Part shown: positions 45,891-55,369 of the stretch, in pieces
Layout of the letters: every line of letters begins with the position of its first letter
Position numbering within the stretch: the stretch's first letter is position 1
Assembly: GCA_902766045.1 (NCBI GenBank)
Contig: CACXCA010000010.1
Coordinates: forward strand, 1 to 64,000
Reading direction: 5' to 3'
Length of the DNA: 64,000 bases
Source of the DNA: an uncultured Bacteroidales bacterium
GTDB taxonomy: Bacteria > Bacteroidota > Bacteroidia > Bacteroidales > Paludibacteraceae
Made by a program: the position numbers and the translations under genes
Notes under the pieces: generated by a model
What the model was told of the DNA's origin: nothing
Database searches by the model: none
Seen by the model: the letters and a program-made list of their open reading frames with translations, nothing else

Positions 45891-46425
45891 TGAGATATTT
45901 ATGAGCTTACAGGGAGAAGGATATCACACAGGTATCTCTTCCGTATTTGTACGCTTCTCTGGTTGCAATTTAAAATGTCCTTTTTGCGACACAAAACACG
46001 AAGAGTATAATGAGATGACGGATGACGAGATTATCAACGCCATTAAACAATACTCATCTCCTTGGGTGATTTTAACAGGAGGAGAACCAAGTCTGCAGGT
46101 CACAGAATCACTAGTAGATAAAATTCATAAGATCGGCAAGAAAGTAGCCATTGAAACCAACGGAACGAATGTTCTGCCTTCTAATATCGACTGGGTGACG
46201 CTCTCACCCAAAACAAACGCTTTAGCACTGGATCAGGCAAACGAAGTAAAAGTCGTTTTTCAAGAAAACAAAGACATGGAACATTGGCATAAAACGATAA
46301 AAGCCGATCATTATTTCCTACAACCTTGCTCGTGTCAGAACACACAACAAACCATTCAATATATATTGGAGCACCCTCATTGGCGTCTTTCGCTGCAGAC
46401 GCACAAGTACATTGGTATTGAATAA
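45877..46425 (+). CDS. queE: 7-carboxy-7-deazaguanine synthase (radical SAM)
   Basis: The start is the ATG at 45877 (M-K-R-I-N-E-I-F), inside the end of queD; a TTG three codons upstream is less likely. The enzyme contracts the pterin ring by radical SAM chemistry. The cluster motif is C-N-L-K-C-P-F-C (C-x3-C-x2-C), preceded by S-L-Q-G-E-G and followed by T-G-G-E-P-S. 182 residues, within the short QueE range. The pathway's GTP cyclohydrolase is not in this window. Confidence 0.95.
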   Translation: MKRINEIFMSLQGEGYHTGISSVFVRFSGCNLKCPFCDTKHEEYNEMTDDEIINAIKQYSSPWVILTGGEPSLQVTESLVDKIHKIGKKVAIETNGTNVLPSNIDWVTLSPKTNALALDQANEVKVVFQENKDMEHWHKTIKADHYFLQPCSCQNTQQTIQYILEHPHWRLSLQTHKYIGIE

Positions 46426-46473
46426 GACACCAACGACATAAAACATTCGACTATCATATCAATAGGATTATCC

Positions 46474-46508
46474 AATAAAAAAAGTCCCTTGACTAATCAA
46501 GGGACTTT
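46474..46508 (-). terminator. Terminator between queE and tRNA-Gln (mainly for the tRNA)
   Basis: A perfect 11-bp stem AAAGTCCCTTG / CAAGGGACTTT with a 6-nt loop (46481-46508). On the minus strand it runs into a T-rich tail (46480-46474), ending the tRNA transcript. On the plus strand the trailing TAAATTTTT could also end the que operon. Confidence 0.85.
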
Positions 46509-46518
46509 AAATTTTTCG

Positions 46519-46589
46519 TTGCCTTACCAGGACTCGAACCCGGACAAGCAGTGCCAGAAACTGATGTGCTACCATTACACCATAAGGCA
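46519..46589 (-). tRNA. tRNA-Gln (anticodon CTG)
   Basis: On the minus strand a full cloverleaf folds: acceptor TGCCTTA / TAAGGCA with discriminator A; a D-arm with GG in the loop; an anticodon loop TTCTGGC giving anticodon CTG; and a T-arm CCGGG-TTCGAGT-CCTGG. The anticodon stem has four good pairs and one mismatch at its top. CCA is not encoded. 71 nt. Confidence 0.92.
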
Positions 46590-46662
46590 ATCTTCAAATG
46601 TGGATGCAAAGATAGGAAACAAATTTTAAATCACCAACCCTTTATCCAAGTTTTTCTTTATT

Positions 46663-47865
46663 TCAAAGAATGAAATCTTGTATTTTTTTTACAATAAATT
46701 GAGCATCTTCCATCGTTACACAAGGTCCAGATGGAAGACAAAGCCCCTGACGGAACAAATTTAACGAGACTCCGTTCTCATATATAGGAAACGAGGAAAA
46801 GACTGGCTGTAGATGCAACGGCTTCCACAAAGGGCGAGTCTCGATGTTTTCCATCTGCAATAACTGACGAAGGGCCTCAACATTCTCATTAGGAGCCACC
46901 ATGTCGGCTGGATAACTATTATCAATCTTATTCTTCGTCTTAACCGAAGGATGAATCAAAATCGTAGATAACCAAAAATTAGGCTCATACATAGTTCCAG
47001 GTGCATCGTGGAACAATAGGCCATCCATCTTCTCAAAAGCAGACCTATAATAGTGTGCCAATCGACGATGGTGAGCCACATGCTCATCCAAAACAGTCAT
47101 CTGCCCTCTTCCTATTCCTGCAGACACATTAGACATACGATAATTATAACCTATGCACTCATGATGATAAAACGGATAATTCTCACGCGCCTGCGTAGCA
47201 TAAAACAGTGCTTTATTTTTATCCTCTACCGAAGAACTGATCAATGCTCCCCCACCCGATGTGGTAATCATCTTATTTCCATTGAAGGAAAAAACGCCAA
47301 AGGTTCCCATTGTACCACAACAACGGTTATCAAAACAAGCCCCCATTGCCTCGGCTGCATCCTCAACCAAAGGTATCTCATACTTATGAGAAATCTCTAT
47401 CAGCCGACCCATATTTGCGGGCATGCCATAGAGATGCACAACAATAATAGCTTTAGGTTTCTTACCCGTTTTGTCAATACGATCCTGAATGGCATGTTCC
47501 AAAAGATCAGGATCCATATTCCAACTATCCTTTTCCGAATCCACCAACACCGGTGTTGCGCCTAAATAGATAATTGGATTAGCCGAAGCACAGAAAGTAA
47601 AACTTTGACAAATCACCTCATCACCTTGTTGCACACCACTCATCAACAAAGCCAAATGAATAGCAGCCGTTCCAGAAGAGAGAGCTGTTACATATTTAGA
47701 TGAATCAGCACGATTCAGCCATTGTTCTATATCATTTTCAAAAGCAGTAACATTAGGTCCTAAGGGTGTTATCCAATTTGTATCAAAAGCCTCTTTCACA
47801 TATCGTTGTTCCGCACCCGATTGGCTCATTTGAGCAAGACATAAATATATAGATTTCGTCTTCAT
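46663..47865 (-). CDS. DegT/DnrJ/EryC1/StrS-family sugar aminotransferase
   Basis: The start is the ATG at 47865 (M-K-T-K-S-I-Y-L), 4 bp after the dehydrogenase stop; earlier in-frame ATGs would overlap that gene. This PLP enzyme aminates keto-sugars on nucleotide carriers. It shows W-I-T-P-L-G-P, S-S-G-T-A-A-I-H-L-A, H-L-Y-G-M-P-A, E-D-A-A-E-A-M-G and S-F-N-G-N-K-M-I, with the lysine of N-G-N-K as the cofactor anchor. About 400 residues. With the adjacent sugar dehydrogenase it should serve amino-sugar precursors of a surface glycan; the exact sugar is unknown. Confidence 0.92.
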   Translation of the reverse strand: MKTKSIYLCLAQMSQSGAEQRYVKEAFDTNWITPLGPNVTAFENDIEQWLNRADSSKYVTALSSGTAAIHLALLMSGVQQGDEVICQSFTFCASANPIIYLGATPVLVDSEKDSWNMDPDLLEHAIQDRIDKTGKKPKAIIVVHLYGMPANMGRLIEISHKYEIPLVEDAAEAMGACFDNRCCGTMGTFGVFSFNGNKMITTSGGGALISSSVEDKNKALFYATQARENYPFYHHECIGYNYRMSNVSAGIGRGQMTVLDEHVAHHRRLAHYYRSAFEKMDGLLFHDAPGTMYEPNFWLSTILIHPSVKTKNKIDNSYPADMVAPNENVEALRQLLQMENIETRPLWKPLHLQPVFSSFPIYENGVSLNLFRQGLCLPSGPCVTMEDAQFIVKKIQDFIL

Positions 47866-47869
47866 CTTA

Positions 47870-49150
47870 TCACAATCTACCATCAATATCCTTTCGGTCA
47901 ACCACACCTTTTACATCATATACAACACCTTTATTTTCATCAATCAACAAAGAACGAAGCGACAGATTCTTAAAGCAATCATGCGCCACAGCCAATAAGA
48001 CCACGTCAAAATGATCATCTGGCAACTCATTAGAAATCTCAATATGATATTCCGACATCACACGTTCAGCATTAGCCCAAGGATCATAGATGGTTATATT
48101 AGAAGTATATTCACACAAAGTATGATAAATATCCACTACTTTTGTATTTCTAACATCTGGACAATTCTCCTTAAACGTAACCCCTAAGATCAGGATCTTG
48201 GCATCTTTTACCATGACACCTTTCTTATTCATACATCGGATCACCTGATTTGCTACATAATCTCCCATTCCATCATTCAAACGACGTGCATTCGTCATAA
48301 CTCTAGGAAGCACACCGTACACTTGAGCTTTTTGAATAAGATAATATGGATCCACGCTAATGCAATGTCCGCCCACCAATCCTGGACGCATTTTGATAAA
48401 GTTCCACTTGGTTGATGCCGCCTCAATAACATCATTGGTATCGATTCCCATTGCATTAAAGATTTTAGCCAATTCATTCATAAATGCAATGTTGACATCA
48501 CGCTGCGCATTTTCTATGATTTTCGAAGCTTCCGCCACTTTGATCGATGGTGCCTTATGGGTTCCATTCAACAAAACGGAAGAATAAACCTTATCAATAT
48601 AATCTGCTATTTCCTCAGTAGAACCTGATGTTACCTTTTTTATCTTTTCCACCGTATGCTCTTTGTCTCCAGGATTAATTCTTTCAGGAGAGTATCCCGC
48701 AAAGAAATCTTGATTCAACGTTAATCCAGAGACTTGTTCCACTATCGGAATACACTCTTCCTCTGTAACACCAGGATAGACAGTCGATTCATATACCACC
48801 ACATCACCTTTACTTATCACTTGACCCACAATCTCACTGGCTTTCAAGAGCGGAGAAAGATCCGGACGGTTATTGGCATCCACAGGAGTAGGAACCGCTA
48901 CAATATAAAAATTTCCTTCCCTGATTTTTTCTATATCAGAAGTACACGTCAAACCATTCTCGTGCAAAGCTGTTTTCAATAATGTCTCTGACACCTCCAA
49001 TGTAGAGTCAACACCCCGCATCAGTTCAGAAACTCTTTGACTATTTAAATCATATCCCACCGTAGGATATTTGGTAGAAAACAACCGAGCAAGAGGTAAG
49101 CCAACATATCCTAAGCCAATAACAACAATTTTTGTCTCTTTCTCCATCAT
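47870..49150 (-). CDS. Nucleotide-sugar dehydrogenase (TviB/WbpA-like)
   Basis: The 426-residue enzyme oxidises a UDP-hexosamine to its uronic acid using NAD. The N-terminal Rossmann motif is I-G-L-G-Y-V-G-L-P-L-A. The family motif V-P-T-P-V-D-A-N-N-R-P-D-L marks the TviB/WbpA branch acting on UDP-GlcNAc or UDP-GalNAc. The catalytic cysteine is in V-G-G-H-C-I-S-V-D-P-Y-Y-L. It follows tmk by 3 bp and precedes the DegT gene by 4 bp. M1 or M2 may be the start. Confidence 0.92.
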   Translation of the reverse strand: MMEKETKIVVIGLGYVGLPLARLFSTKYPTVGYDLNSQRVSELMRGVDSTLEVSETLLKTALHENGLTCTSDIEKIREGNFYIVAVPTPVDANNRPDLSPLLKASEIVGQVISKGDVVVYESTVYPGVTEEECIPIVEQVSGLTLNQDFFAGYSPERINPGDKEHTVEKIKKVTSGSTEEIADYIDKVYSSVLLNGTHKAPSIKVAEASKIIENAQRDVNIAFMNELAKIFNAMGIDTNDVIEAASTKWNFIKMRPGLVGGHCISVDPYYLIQKAQVYGVLPRVMTNARRLNDGMGDYVANQVIRCMNKKGVMVKDAKILILGVTFKENCPDVRNTKVVDIYHTLCEYTSNITIYDPWANAERVMSEYHIEISNELPDDHFDVVLLAVAHDCFKNLSLRSLLIDENKGVVYDVKGVVDRKDIDGRL

Positions 49151-49153
49151 TCT

Positions 49154-49834
49154 TTAACTATTTAAATAACTCATCATCTTTTGATGAATCACCTCTTTCG
49201 GTAAGAAATTGTTATTTTCATCGAAACACTCAATATTAACAAACTGAGATTGTTCCGATAGCAGAATCATATACTCATCATACACCGCCTTTTGAAAGTT
49301 CATTGATGACTCATGAATATCCTTTTTCCCATTCAAATAATCACGGTCTTCACCTGTACGATTTTCCGTCAATGTCTTCTGTACTAAAGAGAGTGGTACA
49401 TTCAAGAAGAACGAGCAATCAGGCTGTGGCAACTGATTATGCTGATACTCATACTCTAAAATCCAATTTCTTAGACTCAGTTTATCTTTTGCATCCTGTA
49501 ATTTGGCGCATTGATAAGCAATATTAGAATAGACATAGCGATCAGCAAACACGCAACACCCTTCATTTAACCAATTCTTTATGGTCTGAATATGCTCCAT
49601 TCTATCATTAGCGAACAGCAAGGCAACAAGTTTCGGATGTACCTGTTCAATTGAACCGTACTCACCACGAAGGAACTCAGCCACCATGGTTCCATAGATG
49701 CCCTGATTCAACATAGGGAAATGAATGTATTTACAATCAACCCCCTTGTTCTGGAAAGCATCAGCCATCAACGAGAGCTGTGTTGATTTTCCACAGCCAT
49801 CCAATCCTTCTATGACAATAAACTTGCCCTTCAT
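49154..49834 (-). CDS. tmk: Thymidylate kinase
   Basis: Tmk phosphorylates dTMP to dTDP. The P-loop is E-G-L-D-G-C-G-K-S-T-Q (9-19). D-R-Y-V-Y-S-N-I-A-Y-Q is the substrate motif, and the lid is around E-N-R-T-G-E-D-R-D. 226 residues, slightly longer than usual. It sits 9 bp after the nitroreductase gene. Confidence 0.94.
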   Translation of the reverse strand: MKGKFIVIEGLDGCGKSTQLSLMADAFQNKGVDCKYIHFPMLNQGIYGTMVAEFLRGEYGSIEQVHPKLVALLFANDRMEHIQTIKNWLNEGCCVFADRYVYSNIAYQCAKLQDAKDKLSLRNWILEYEYQHNQLPQPDCSFFLNVPLSLVQKTLTENRTGEDRDYLNGKKDIHESSMNFQKAVYDEYMILLSEQSQFVNIECFDENNNFLPKEVIHQKMMSYLNS

Positions 49835-49843
49835 AATAATAAA

Positions 49844-50587
49844 TTATTGTTCGAATCCAATAGGATGAGACAACAATGGTTTAGCATCTTTCAATTCCAA
49901 CACTTCAAGGATAGCAGGTCTGTCAATATTTCCACAAGCGACAGTTGCCAATCCGTCTGCAGCACAATATAAATAGATATCCTGACTAACATATCCTACA
50001 TCTGTAGCAGAATAAAATTGTTTTCCTTCTTCGTCAAAGTTTTCCATTTTCAAGAAATTACCGACCAAAGCGATTGCGACAGGAGCTGTTGCAAAGAATG
50101 CTTGATTACCAGCCTTAGCACGAAAATCACCTTCCTTGTATAATTTTAACGAATGAGATTCCTTCTGATAATAATATATCGCCTTAGGCGTAAACAGATA
50201 AGCTTCAATCTCCTGTGCATTACGAGCCGTTGGAGAGGTCAATTTACCATCTTCACGATTCACACCGCATGCACTCCACAAAAGATTTGAGATCTGTTGA
50301 TCTGACAACAACTGATCAGAAAATGAGCGAACAGTCTTTCTGTTTTGAAGAGCCACATATAATGAAGGATTTTGATTCTCTGTAGGCTTATTCAATGCGA
50401 TTGAGTCTTGTACAGAATTTTCAATCACAAAAGACTCCTGAGAAGCTGACTCCTCTGTTACCGTGCTGTTAGACGGTTGATCTGTATTTGTTGATTCAGT
50501 AGCATCTGACAACTTCCATGCCAAGAAAACGACTGTAGCAGAAAGAGCCAAACACGCAATTTGATAAATTAATAATTTCTTATTCAT
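49844..50587 (-). CDS. Membrane-anchored SagB-type nitroreductase family protein
   Basis: The 247-residue protein starts with one membrane helix (about 7-25), followed by a Ser/Thr/Glu-rich linker (about 30-70) and an FMN-dependent nitroreductase domain. R-K-T-V-R-S-F (83-89) is the FMN-binding start, and T-S-P-T-A-R-N-A-Q and A-T-D-V-G-Y-V-S-Q-D-I-Y-L fit the SagB/ThcOx subgroup. The anchor would place the domain outside the cytoplasm, unusual for a flavin reductase. It overlaps the DedA gene by 8 bp (translational coupling). Substrate unknown. Confidence 0.85.
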   Translation of the reverse strand: MNKKLLIYQIACLALSATVVFLAWKLSDATESTNTDQPSNSTVTEESASQESFVIENSVQDSIALNKPTENQNPSLYVALQNRKTVRSFSDQLLSDQQISNLLWSACGVNREDGKLTSPTARNAQEIEAYLFTPKAIYYYQKESHSLKLYKEGDFRAKAGNQAFFATAPVAIALVGNFLKMENFDEEGKQFYSATDVGYVSQDIYLYCAADGLATVACGNIDRPAILEVLELKDAKPLLSHPIGFEQ

Positions 50588-51230
50588 GACATTTATTATT
50601 TTTTTTGTTCTTTAAAATTCCCGATATAATCAAATATCCCACAAAACACACAAATATAAACACACCACCCCAGAACAGATACGGTTTATATTGTGCTATA
50701 TATTCTCCAAGTTGATCCTTAGGCACAATAGAATGCAAACCATAACCAATAAAGGCTAAAATAGAGTTCCAGATACCAGCGCCTAAAAAAGTATAGCAGA
50801 TAAATATGGAGAATTTCATTTTAGACAATCCTGCAGGAATGGATATCAACTGACGAACTGCAGGAACCAATCTGCCTATTATAGTGGATGAGACACCATG
50901 TTCTCTAAAATAATCTTCTGCGCGTTCCATTTTCTCCTGAGACAGGAGACACATATGTCCTACTCTTGTGTTAACAAACCAATATACGAATGAACGTCCT
51001 AACTTATACGACAAGGTGTAATTTATCGTTGCACCGATTACAGCGCCGAATGTAGAAAAAAAGATAACACCCAACAAACTCATATCTCCCGCAGCGGCCA
51101 TATAGGCAGCAGGAGGTACAACTATTTCGGAAGGGAATGGAATAAATGAACTTTCGATAGTCATTAATAGCATGATCGTTCCATAGTTCAAATTATCCAA
51201 ACACCATTGAATAAATCCTAAAGATTCCAT
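50580..51230 (-). CDS. DedA-family membrane protein
   Basis: The start is the ATG at 51230; a TTG two codons earlier is unlikely. The 216-residue protein has about five hydrophobic segments and DedA hallmarks: E-S-S-F-I-P-F-P-S-E, G-R-L-V-P-A-V-R-Q-L-I-S-I-P-A-G and the preceding F-R-E-H-G. DedA proteins recycle undecaprenyl phosphate or other lipid carriers across the membrane. A strong terminator for pgi ends 11 bp before its start codon, so expression must come from read-through or a start embedded at the terminator edge. Confidence 0.92.
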   Translation of the reverse strand: MESLGFIQWCLDNLNYGTIMLLMTIESSFIPFPSEIVVPPAAYMAAAGDMSLLGVIFFSTFGAVIGATINYTLSYKLGRSFVYWFVNTRVGHMCLLSQEKMERAEDYFREHGVSSTIIGRLVPAVRQLISIPAGLSKMKFSIFICYTFLGAGIWNSILAFIGYGLHSIVPKDQLGEYIAQYKPYLFWGGVFIFVCFVGYLIISGILKNKKNNKCHE

Positions 51231-51241
51231 GAGCAAATAAC

Positions 51242-51282
51242 AAAAAGAACCGAGTCTGAGAGGATTCTCACAGACACGGTTC
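51242..51282 (-). terminator. Terminator of the lysS-gpsA-pgi operon
   Basis: A long interrupted stem (GAACCG / CGGTTC, GTCTG / CAGAC and GAG / CTC) with five T after it on the minus strand, 38 bp past the pgi stop and 11 bp before the DedA start. Confidence 0.9.
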
Positions 51283-51319
51283 CCATATAAAATATAACTT
51301 TAAGCAAATCAACTATTCA

Positions 51320-52681
51320 TTATTTATTAATTCTAGCCTTCATTGCCTCTGTTTCCTTTTCATAACCAGGTTTGCCTAACAATGCAAACATATTCTTCTT
51401 ATATGCCTCAACACCTGGTTGATTGAATGGATTAACACCTAATAAATAACCGCTGATACCACAAGCTTTCTCGAAGAAATAGAACAATTGTCCGATGTAA
51501 TATTCATTCAAAGAAGGCATATCGATATGCAAGTTTGGAACTTGACCATCAACGTGAGCAAATACAACACCCAATTCAGCCATCTTATTTACTTCGTCAA
51601 CTCGTTTACCAGCCAAGAAATTCAAGCCATCCAAGTTTTCCTTATCAGAAGGAACAATCAATTTCTTATTTGGTCTCTTAATAGAGATAACTGTCTCGAA
51701 GATAGAACGCTCACCTTCTTGAATCCATTGTCCCATAGAGTGAAGATCAGTAGAGAAATCTACAGCAGCAGGGAAAATACCCTTCAAATCTTTTCCTTCA
51801 GACTCTCCGTACAATTGCTTCCACCATTCACCGATATAGTGTAATTTAGGATGATAGTTAACCAAGATCTCAATTTTCTTACCTTTTTGATACAATTCAT
51901 TACGAACTGCAGCATACTGTGCAGCAGGGTTCTTTGAGAAAGGAACATCTGCGCCACAAAGTTTCTCCATAGAAGCAGCACCAGCTACCAACTTCTTGAT
52001 ATCAAATCCTGCAACAGCAATTGGAAGCAAACCAACTGGAGTCAACACTGAGAAACGACCACCGACATTATCAGGAATAACAAATGTCTTGTATCCTTCC
52101 TGTGTAGCCAATTTGCGAAGTGCTCCTTTAGCAGCATCTGTCACAGCAACGATTCTCTTTTGAGCTTCAGCTTTTCCTACTTGCTCTTCCAATTGAGTCT
52201 TCAAGATACGGAATGCCAAAGCTGTCTCAGTCGTTGTACCTGATTTAGAGATATTGATGATACCGAATTGTTTTCTACGCAAGAAAGCTGACAATTCAGC
52301 CAAATAATCTTCACTGATATTATTTCCTGCAAATACGATAGCAGGATTTCTTTTGCTCTTTTGAAAAGCAGAGAACGCATTTGACAAAGCGTCAATAACA
52401 GCACGAGCTCCAAGATAAGAACCTCCAATACCTGCAACGACAACAACATCGCAACGATTTCTCAAATCTTCTGCCGTTGCAATTATCTCATCCATAAACT
52501 TCTCTGTAATAGAAGATGGCAACGTCAACCAACCCAAGAAATCATTACCAAGGCCAGTACCCTTGTGCAACATTTCCATGCAATCCTTTACTTTTGCATC
52601 ATAAGCTGCAACAGCTTGTTTTGACACAAATACGCTTCCACATGCAAAAGCGTTTTCAATGTTTAACTTAATGTTCTCCAT
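51320..52681 (-). CDS. pgi: Glucose-6-phosphate isomerase
   Basis: Pgi interconverts glucose-6-P and fructose-6-P. The 453-residue protein is the shorter bacterial form (similar to Gram-positive enzymes). It has [33 protein letters not shown] and Q-P-G-V-E-A-Y-K-K at the C-terminus. It begins 28 bp after gpsA. Confidence 0.96.
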   Translation of the reverse strand: MENIKLNIENAFACGSVFVSKQAVAAYDAKVKDCMEMLHKGTGLGNDFLGWLTLPSSITEKFMDEIIATAEDLRNRCDVVVVAGIGGSYLGARAVIDALSNAFSAFQKSKRNPAIVFAGNNISEDYLAELSAFLRRKQFGIINISKSGTTTETALAFRILKTQLEEQVGKAEAQKRIVAVTDAAKGALRKLATQEGYKTFVIPDNVGGRFSVLTPVGLLPIAVAGFDIKKLVAGAASMEKLCGADVPFSKNPAAQYAAVRNELYQKGKKIEILVNYHPKLHYIGEWWKQLYGESEGKDLKGIFPAAVDFSTDLHSMGQWIQEGERSIFETVISIKRPNKKLIVPSDKENLDGLNFLAGKRVDEVNKMAELGVVFAHVDGQVPNLHIDMPSLNEYYIGQLFYFFEKACGISGYLLGVNPFNQPGVEAYKKNMFALLGKPGYEKETEAMKARINK

Positions 52682-52709
52682 TTTGCTTTCTTATTTTAAT
52701 TTCAATTGT

Positions 52710-53708
52710 TTATCGCATCAAATCGCTCAACACCTTGATCTCTATTGCAGGTGAAATCTTACCATATAAAATATTATACACCGCATTTAGGATAGGCATA
52801 TTTACCTGATAACCTTTGTTTATTTCATAGATACACTTAGTACCATAATATCCTTCCGCAATCATCTCCATCTCCAACTGAGCTGTTTTAACGGAATATC
52901 CTTTTCCAATCATAGTACCAAATGTACGATTACGACTAAACTTAGAGTAAGCCGTCACCAACAAATCCCCCAAATAGGCAGACTCATTGATGTTACGTTG
53001 TTTCTCATCCACCACATTCAAAAAACGGTTCATCTCCTGAATTGCATTGGAAACTAATACAGCCTGGAAGTTATCGCCATACTTTAGTCCGTGACAAATA
53101 CCACAAGCTATCGCATAAACATTCTTCAAAACAGACGCATATTCCAAGCCAAACACATCATCTACAACAGATGTTTTCACGTAGTGACATTGTAACATCT
53201 CAGCCATCAGTTTCGCATTATCCCGATTATGACCTCCTATCATCAAATACGTAAGATGATCCATTGCCACCTCCTCGGCATGAGAAGGGCCAGAGATAAC
53301 CAAAAGATTATCAGTAGGTACATTATAAATACGATGGAAATACTCCGAGATATTTAAATTCTCATCAGGAACAATACCCTTGATAGCAGAAACAACAATT
53401 TTTGTTTTTAGAGAAGCACGAAGTTTTTTCAGATGCTGTTTTAGGAATGGAGAGGGGGTTGCAAAAATAAGGATGTCTGATTTCTTCACTATCTCATTGA
53501 TATTTGAAGAGAAATAGATTCTATCAGTATCAAATTGAACAGTAGATAAATAGGATGGATTATGTCCATACTTCTTAAACTCCTCAATTTGCTCATCTCT
53601 TCTCATATACCAACAGATACTTCTATCCCTTTGAGCCAAACATATCTTAGCTATAGCGGTTGCCCAACTACCACCACCCATGACAGCTATCTTTGGTGCT
53701 TTCTCCAT
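52710..53708 (-). CDS. gpsA: Glycerol-3-phosphate dehydrogenase [NAD(P)+]
   Basis: GpsA makes glycerol-3-phosphate for phospholipids. The N-terminal G-G-G-S-W-A-T-A-I-A is the nucleotide-binding loop. S-A-I-K-G-I, G-P-S-H-A-E-E-V and the late K-N-V-Y-A-I-A-C-G-I motif carry the catalytic lysine. 332 residues. 6 bp after lysS. Confidence 0.96.
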   Translation of the reverse strand: MEKAPKIAVMGGGSWATAIAKICLAQRDRSICWYMRRDEQIEEFKKYGHNPSYLSTVQFDTDRIYFSSNINEIVKKSDILIFATPSPFLKQHLKKLRASLKTKIVVSAIKGIVPDENLNISEYFHRIYNVPTDNLLVISGPSHAEEVAMDHLTYLMIGGHNRDNAKLMAEMLQCHYVKTSVVDDVFGLEYASVLKNVYAIACGICHGLKYGDNFQAVLVSNAIQEMNRFLNVVDEKQRNINESAYLGDLLVTAYSKFSRNRTFGTMIGKGYSVKTAQLEMEMIAEGYYGTKCIYEINKGYQVNMPILNAVYNILYGKISPAIEIKVLSDLMR

Positions 53709-53714
53709 AACTCT

Positions 53715-55262
53715 TTATTTTTCGTTAGATTCATTTTCCTCTTTCGCCTGAGCCTTCTTTTCAGGACGCATCTGAGGGAAGAACAAAACCTCTTGTATTG
53801 TTGTTTGACCTGTCATCAGCATCACCAATCGATCAATTCCGATACCAATACCTGATGTCGGTGGCATACCGTATTCCAATGCACGGACAAAATCATGATC
53901 AATGAACATTGCCTCATCATCACCCTTCTCAGACAATCTCAATTGTTCTTGGAAACGTTCCATTTGATCTATCGGGTCATTCAACTCTGAATATGCATTA
54001 GCTAACTCTTTACCATTCACCATCAACTCAAAACGTTCTGTCAAGCCTGGTTTTGAACGATGCATCTTAGTAAGAGGAGACATTTCTACAGGATAATCAG
54101 TAATAAAGGTAGGCTGAATATAAGTACCTTCACAAAACTCGCCAAATATCTCATCGATTAATTTACCTTTACCCATGGTATCATCAATATCCATCTTCAG
54201 GCTCTTACAGATTTGTCTGATTTCATCTTCCGACTTACCTTCCAAATCATATCCTGTCTTTTCCTTGATAGAGTCTAAAATAGAGATCCTTTTATATGGA
54301 GCTTTGAAACTGATTACATTATCCCCTACTTTTGTCTCGCTACAACCATTTGCTGCAATACAGATATTCTCCAGAAGTTTCTCTGTAAAGTTCATCATCC
54401 AATTGTAATCCTTATATTGAACATACAACTCCATGCAAGTAAACTCTGGGTTATGCGTTCTATCCATACCCTCATTTCGGAAGTTTTTGCCGATTTCGAA
54501 AACACCTTCAAAACCACCGACAATAAGACGTTTCAAATATAACTCCGTAGCAATACGTAAATATAGATCGACATCCAATGTGTTATGATGAGTAATAAAC
54601 GGACGAGCGGCTGCACCTCCTGCCAAGGATTGCAAAATTGGAGTTTCCACCTCAGTATAACCAGCTGCATCCAACTGATCACGTAACGATTTTATGATAC
54701 GAGAACGTTTCAAGAAAATATCTTTCACGCCTCCGTTCACTACCAAATCAACATAACGCTGACGGTATCTTAATTCTGGGTCATCAAATGCATCATATGC
54801 CACTCCATCCTTGTACTTAACGATAGGCAATGGACGTAATGATTTACTAAGTACAGTCAATTCAGATGCATGAACAGATATTTCACCCATTTGAGTACGG
54901 AACACATAGCCTTTAATTCCAATAAAGTCACCTATATCCAACAACTTTTTGAAAACGACATTATACAAATCCTTGTTTTCATCTGGACAAATTTCATCAC
55001 GAGATATGTATATTTGAATACGGCCTTTACTATCCTGCAACTCCATAAAAGATGCTTTACCCATGATACGACGAGACATGATTCGTCCTGCCACTGTAAC
55101 CTCTCTCTGAGGCGCATCATCTTTAAATTCTGCTTTAATATCTGTAGAATGTGCTGATACGACATATTCAGCTGCCGGATAGGGATCGATTCCCATATTC
55201 TTCAGAGCCTTCAAACTCTCTCGGCGAAGAATCTCCTGTTCACTCAATTCTGATACACTCAT
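53715..55262 (-). CDS. lysS: Lysyl-tRNA synthetase, class II
   Basis: This class II aaRS (515 residues) has an OB-fold anticodon domain (about 55-160; V-A-G-R-I-M-S-R-R) and a catalytic domain. Motif 2 contains [14 protein letters not shown] and motif 3 contains [11 protein letters not shown]. The C-terminus ends in a short Lys/Glu/Asn-rich tail. It leads the lysS-gpsA-pgi operon. Confidence 0.97.
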   Translation of the reverse strand: MSVSELSEQEILRRESLKALKNMGIDPYPAAEYVVSAHSTDIKAEFKDDAPQREVTVAGRIMSRRIMGKASFMELQDSKGRIQIYISRDEICPDENKDLYNVVFKKLLDIGDFIGIKGYVFRTQMGEISVHASELTVLSKSLRPLPIVKYKDGVAYDAFDDPELRYRQRYVDLVVNGGVKDIFLKRSRIIKSLRDQLDAAGYTEVETPILQSLAGGAAARPFITHHNTLDVDLYLRIATELYLKRLIVGGFEGVFEIGKNFRNEGMDRTHNPEFTCMELYVQYKDYNWMMNFTEKLLENICIAANGCSETKVGDNVISFKAPYKRISILDSIKEKTGYDLEGKSEDEIRQICKSLKMDIDDTMGKGKLIDEIFGEFCEGTYIQPTFITDYPVEMSPLTKMHRSKPGLTERFELMVNGKELANAYSELNDPIDQMERFQEQLRLSEKGDDEAMFIDHDFVRALEYGMPPTSGIGIGIDRLVMLMTGQTTIQEVLFFPQMRPEKKAQAKEENESNEK

Positions 55263-55293
55263 CTTATTTTTTTTATGCTTAAACTTAACGACG

Positions 55294-55301
55294 CAAATTT
55301 A
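55294..55301 (-). promoter_or_regulatory. -7 element of lysS
   Basis: TAAATTTG on the minus strand, 31 bp before the lysS ATG at 55262; no clear -33 box at the usual spacing. Confidence 0.5.
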
Positions 55302-55326
55302 CATAAAAAAAAACAAAAATTAGTTA

Positions 55327-55334
55327 TATCTTTG
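55327..55334 (+). promoter_or_regulatory. -7 element of the MBL-fold hydrolase gene
   Basis: TATCTTTG on the plus strand, 35 bp before the ATG at 55370; divergent from lysS. Confidence 0.55.
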
Positions 55335-55369
55335 CGAAGACAATTCAAACAAAAAATGAATCATACAAA

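Noticed and set aside
47053-47565. 170-codon plus-strand frame opposite the DegT aminotransferase
   Set aside because: Antisense to conserved catalytic motifs; no coding features.
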